The position numbers were made by a program, and so were the translations under genes. Source: CAYRJA01 sp964424455 (lineage in GTDB: Bacteria; Bacteroidota; Bacteroidia; Chitinophagales; UBA10324). Taken from it: a stretch of 30,310 bases of DNA. The stretch lies in assembly GCA_964424455.1 (NCBI GenBank), contig CAYRJA010000030.1:1-30310 (forward strand). The letters are read 5' to 3'. The notes under the pieces are model-generated. The model saw nothing but the letters and a program-made list of their open reading frames with translations, ran no database searches and was not told where the DNA came from. Each line of letters starts with the position of its first letter. The first letter of the stretch is position 1. Shown piece by piece: positions 30,122 through 30,310 of this stretch.

Positions 30122-30310
30122 TTCTGGGTATAATCTGAAAATTCCAGACATAAGCAGTCTTTCATTAATCGAATGTTATATCATATCCTATTAACTAACT
30201 ACAAATCAGGTTCTAAATCAACCCTGAATTGAATACAGATAAATATAGGACTTATGCAAACCCGATTGTAGGTTTTTTCAATTCTTGAGAAAGATAGGAT
30301 TTCCACAAGT
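30122..30310. other. Right-edge DNA without a gene
   Basis: No coding region found. Near 30248-30260 the string AGGACTTATGCAAA resembles the terminal inverted repeat style of some insertion sequences, and AAACC...GGTTTTTT follows at about 30258-30276. Nothing confirms an element inside the window, so both are only hints. Confidence 0.35.

Noticed and set aside
1..30310. CRISPR array or integron attC sites
   Set aside because: No regularly spaced identical repeats and no integrase gene were seen; the gene-piece repeats are irregularly spaced and derive from coding sequence.

Overview
The window reads as chromosomal DNA of a member of the Bacteroidota. Three things point there: repeated TAnnTTTG -7 promoter boxes just upstream of genes on both strands, a large secreted protein with a type IX secretion C-terminal sorting domain, and gene families typical of the phylum. 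Genus cannot be decided from the sequence alone. Most of the window is moderately AT-rich housekeeping sequence; about 10.9-15.7 kb is clearly more AT-rich and accessory.

Layout. 1-300: decayed IS91-type transposase remnant. 0.5-6.0 kb: AlkD-like glycosylase, membrane zinc peptidase, a small membrane protein, an amidohydrolase (minus strand), rlmN, a GxxExxY protein and tRNA-Ser(CGA). 6.0-8.0 kb, minus strand: hicB-hicA-tatD and a NodB-type deacetylase. 8.2-9.7 kb: gltX. 9.7-15.7 kb: accessory array downstream of gltX, made of a DUF4258/DUF2283 pair (first gene broken), hicBA, a three-gene cluster with a DUF6602 PD-(D/E)XK-like protein and a membrane-anchored protein, a ParE/RelE pair, a DUF2442/DUF4160 pair, and a YafQ-like toxin whose antitoxin has a nonsense codon. 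15.8-17.7 kb: acyl-CoA dehydrogenase followed by another toxin-antitoxin pair (toxin broken) and an aspartyl-protease fragment. 17.7-30.1 kb: T9SS cargo protein, hflX, a membrane histidine-kinase-like ATPase, an MFS transporter, 3-hydroxyacyl-CoA dehydrogenase, a radical SAM/SPASM protein, glyA, a lipoprotein, a cysteine desulfurase and methylmalonyl-CoA epimerase. The window ends in 190 bases without a gene.

Two patterns stand out. First, the toxin-antitoxin-like modules are punctuated by short, diverged copies of pieces of neighbouring or host genes: the last codons of gltX recur three times between modules, the last codons of the acyl-CoA dehydrogenase recur once after its downstream module, and the first 17-28 codons of a small lysine-rich gene recur three times. 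This looks like serial acquisition of modules that bring along (or duplicate) gene ends, with no integrase or transposase visible. Second, the near-palindromic heptamer TGTWACA (TGTAACA/TGTTACA) occurs about 46 times by eye in 30.3 kb, against roughly 5-6 expected from base composition. It lies in coding and non-coding DNA, balanced between strands, and is nearly absent from the accessory stretch. It resembles a genome-wide iterated palindrome of unknown role.

Metabolically, the acyl-CoA dehydrogenase, 3-hydroxyacyl-CoA dehydrogenase and methylmalonyl-CoA epimerase suggest fatty-acid or branched-chain acyl-CoA and propionyl-CoA catabolism, but they lie in separate transcription units. Functions are assigned from motifs and remembered family features only; no database search was run.
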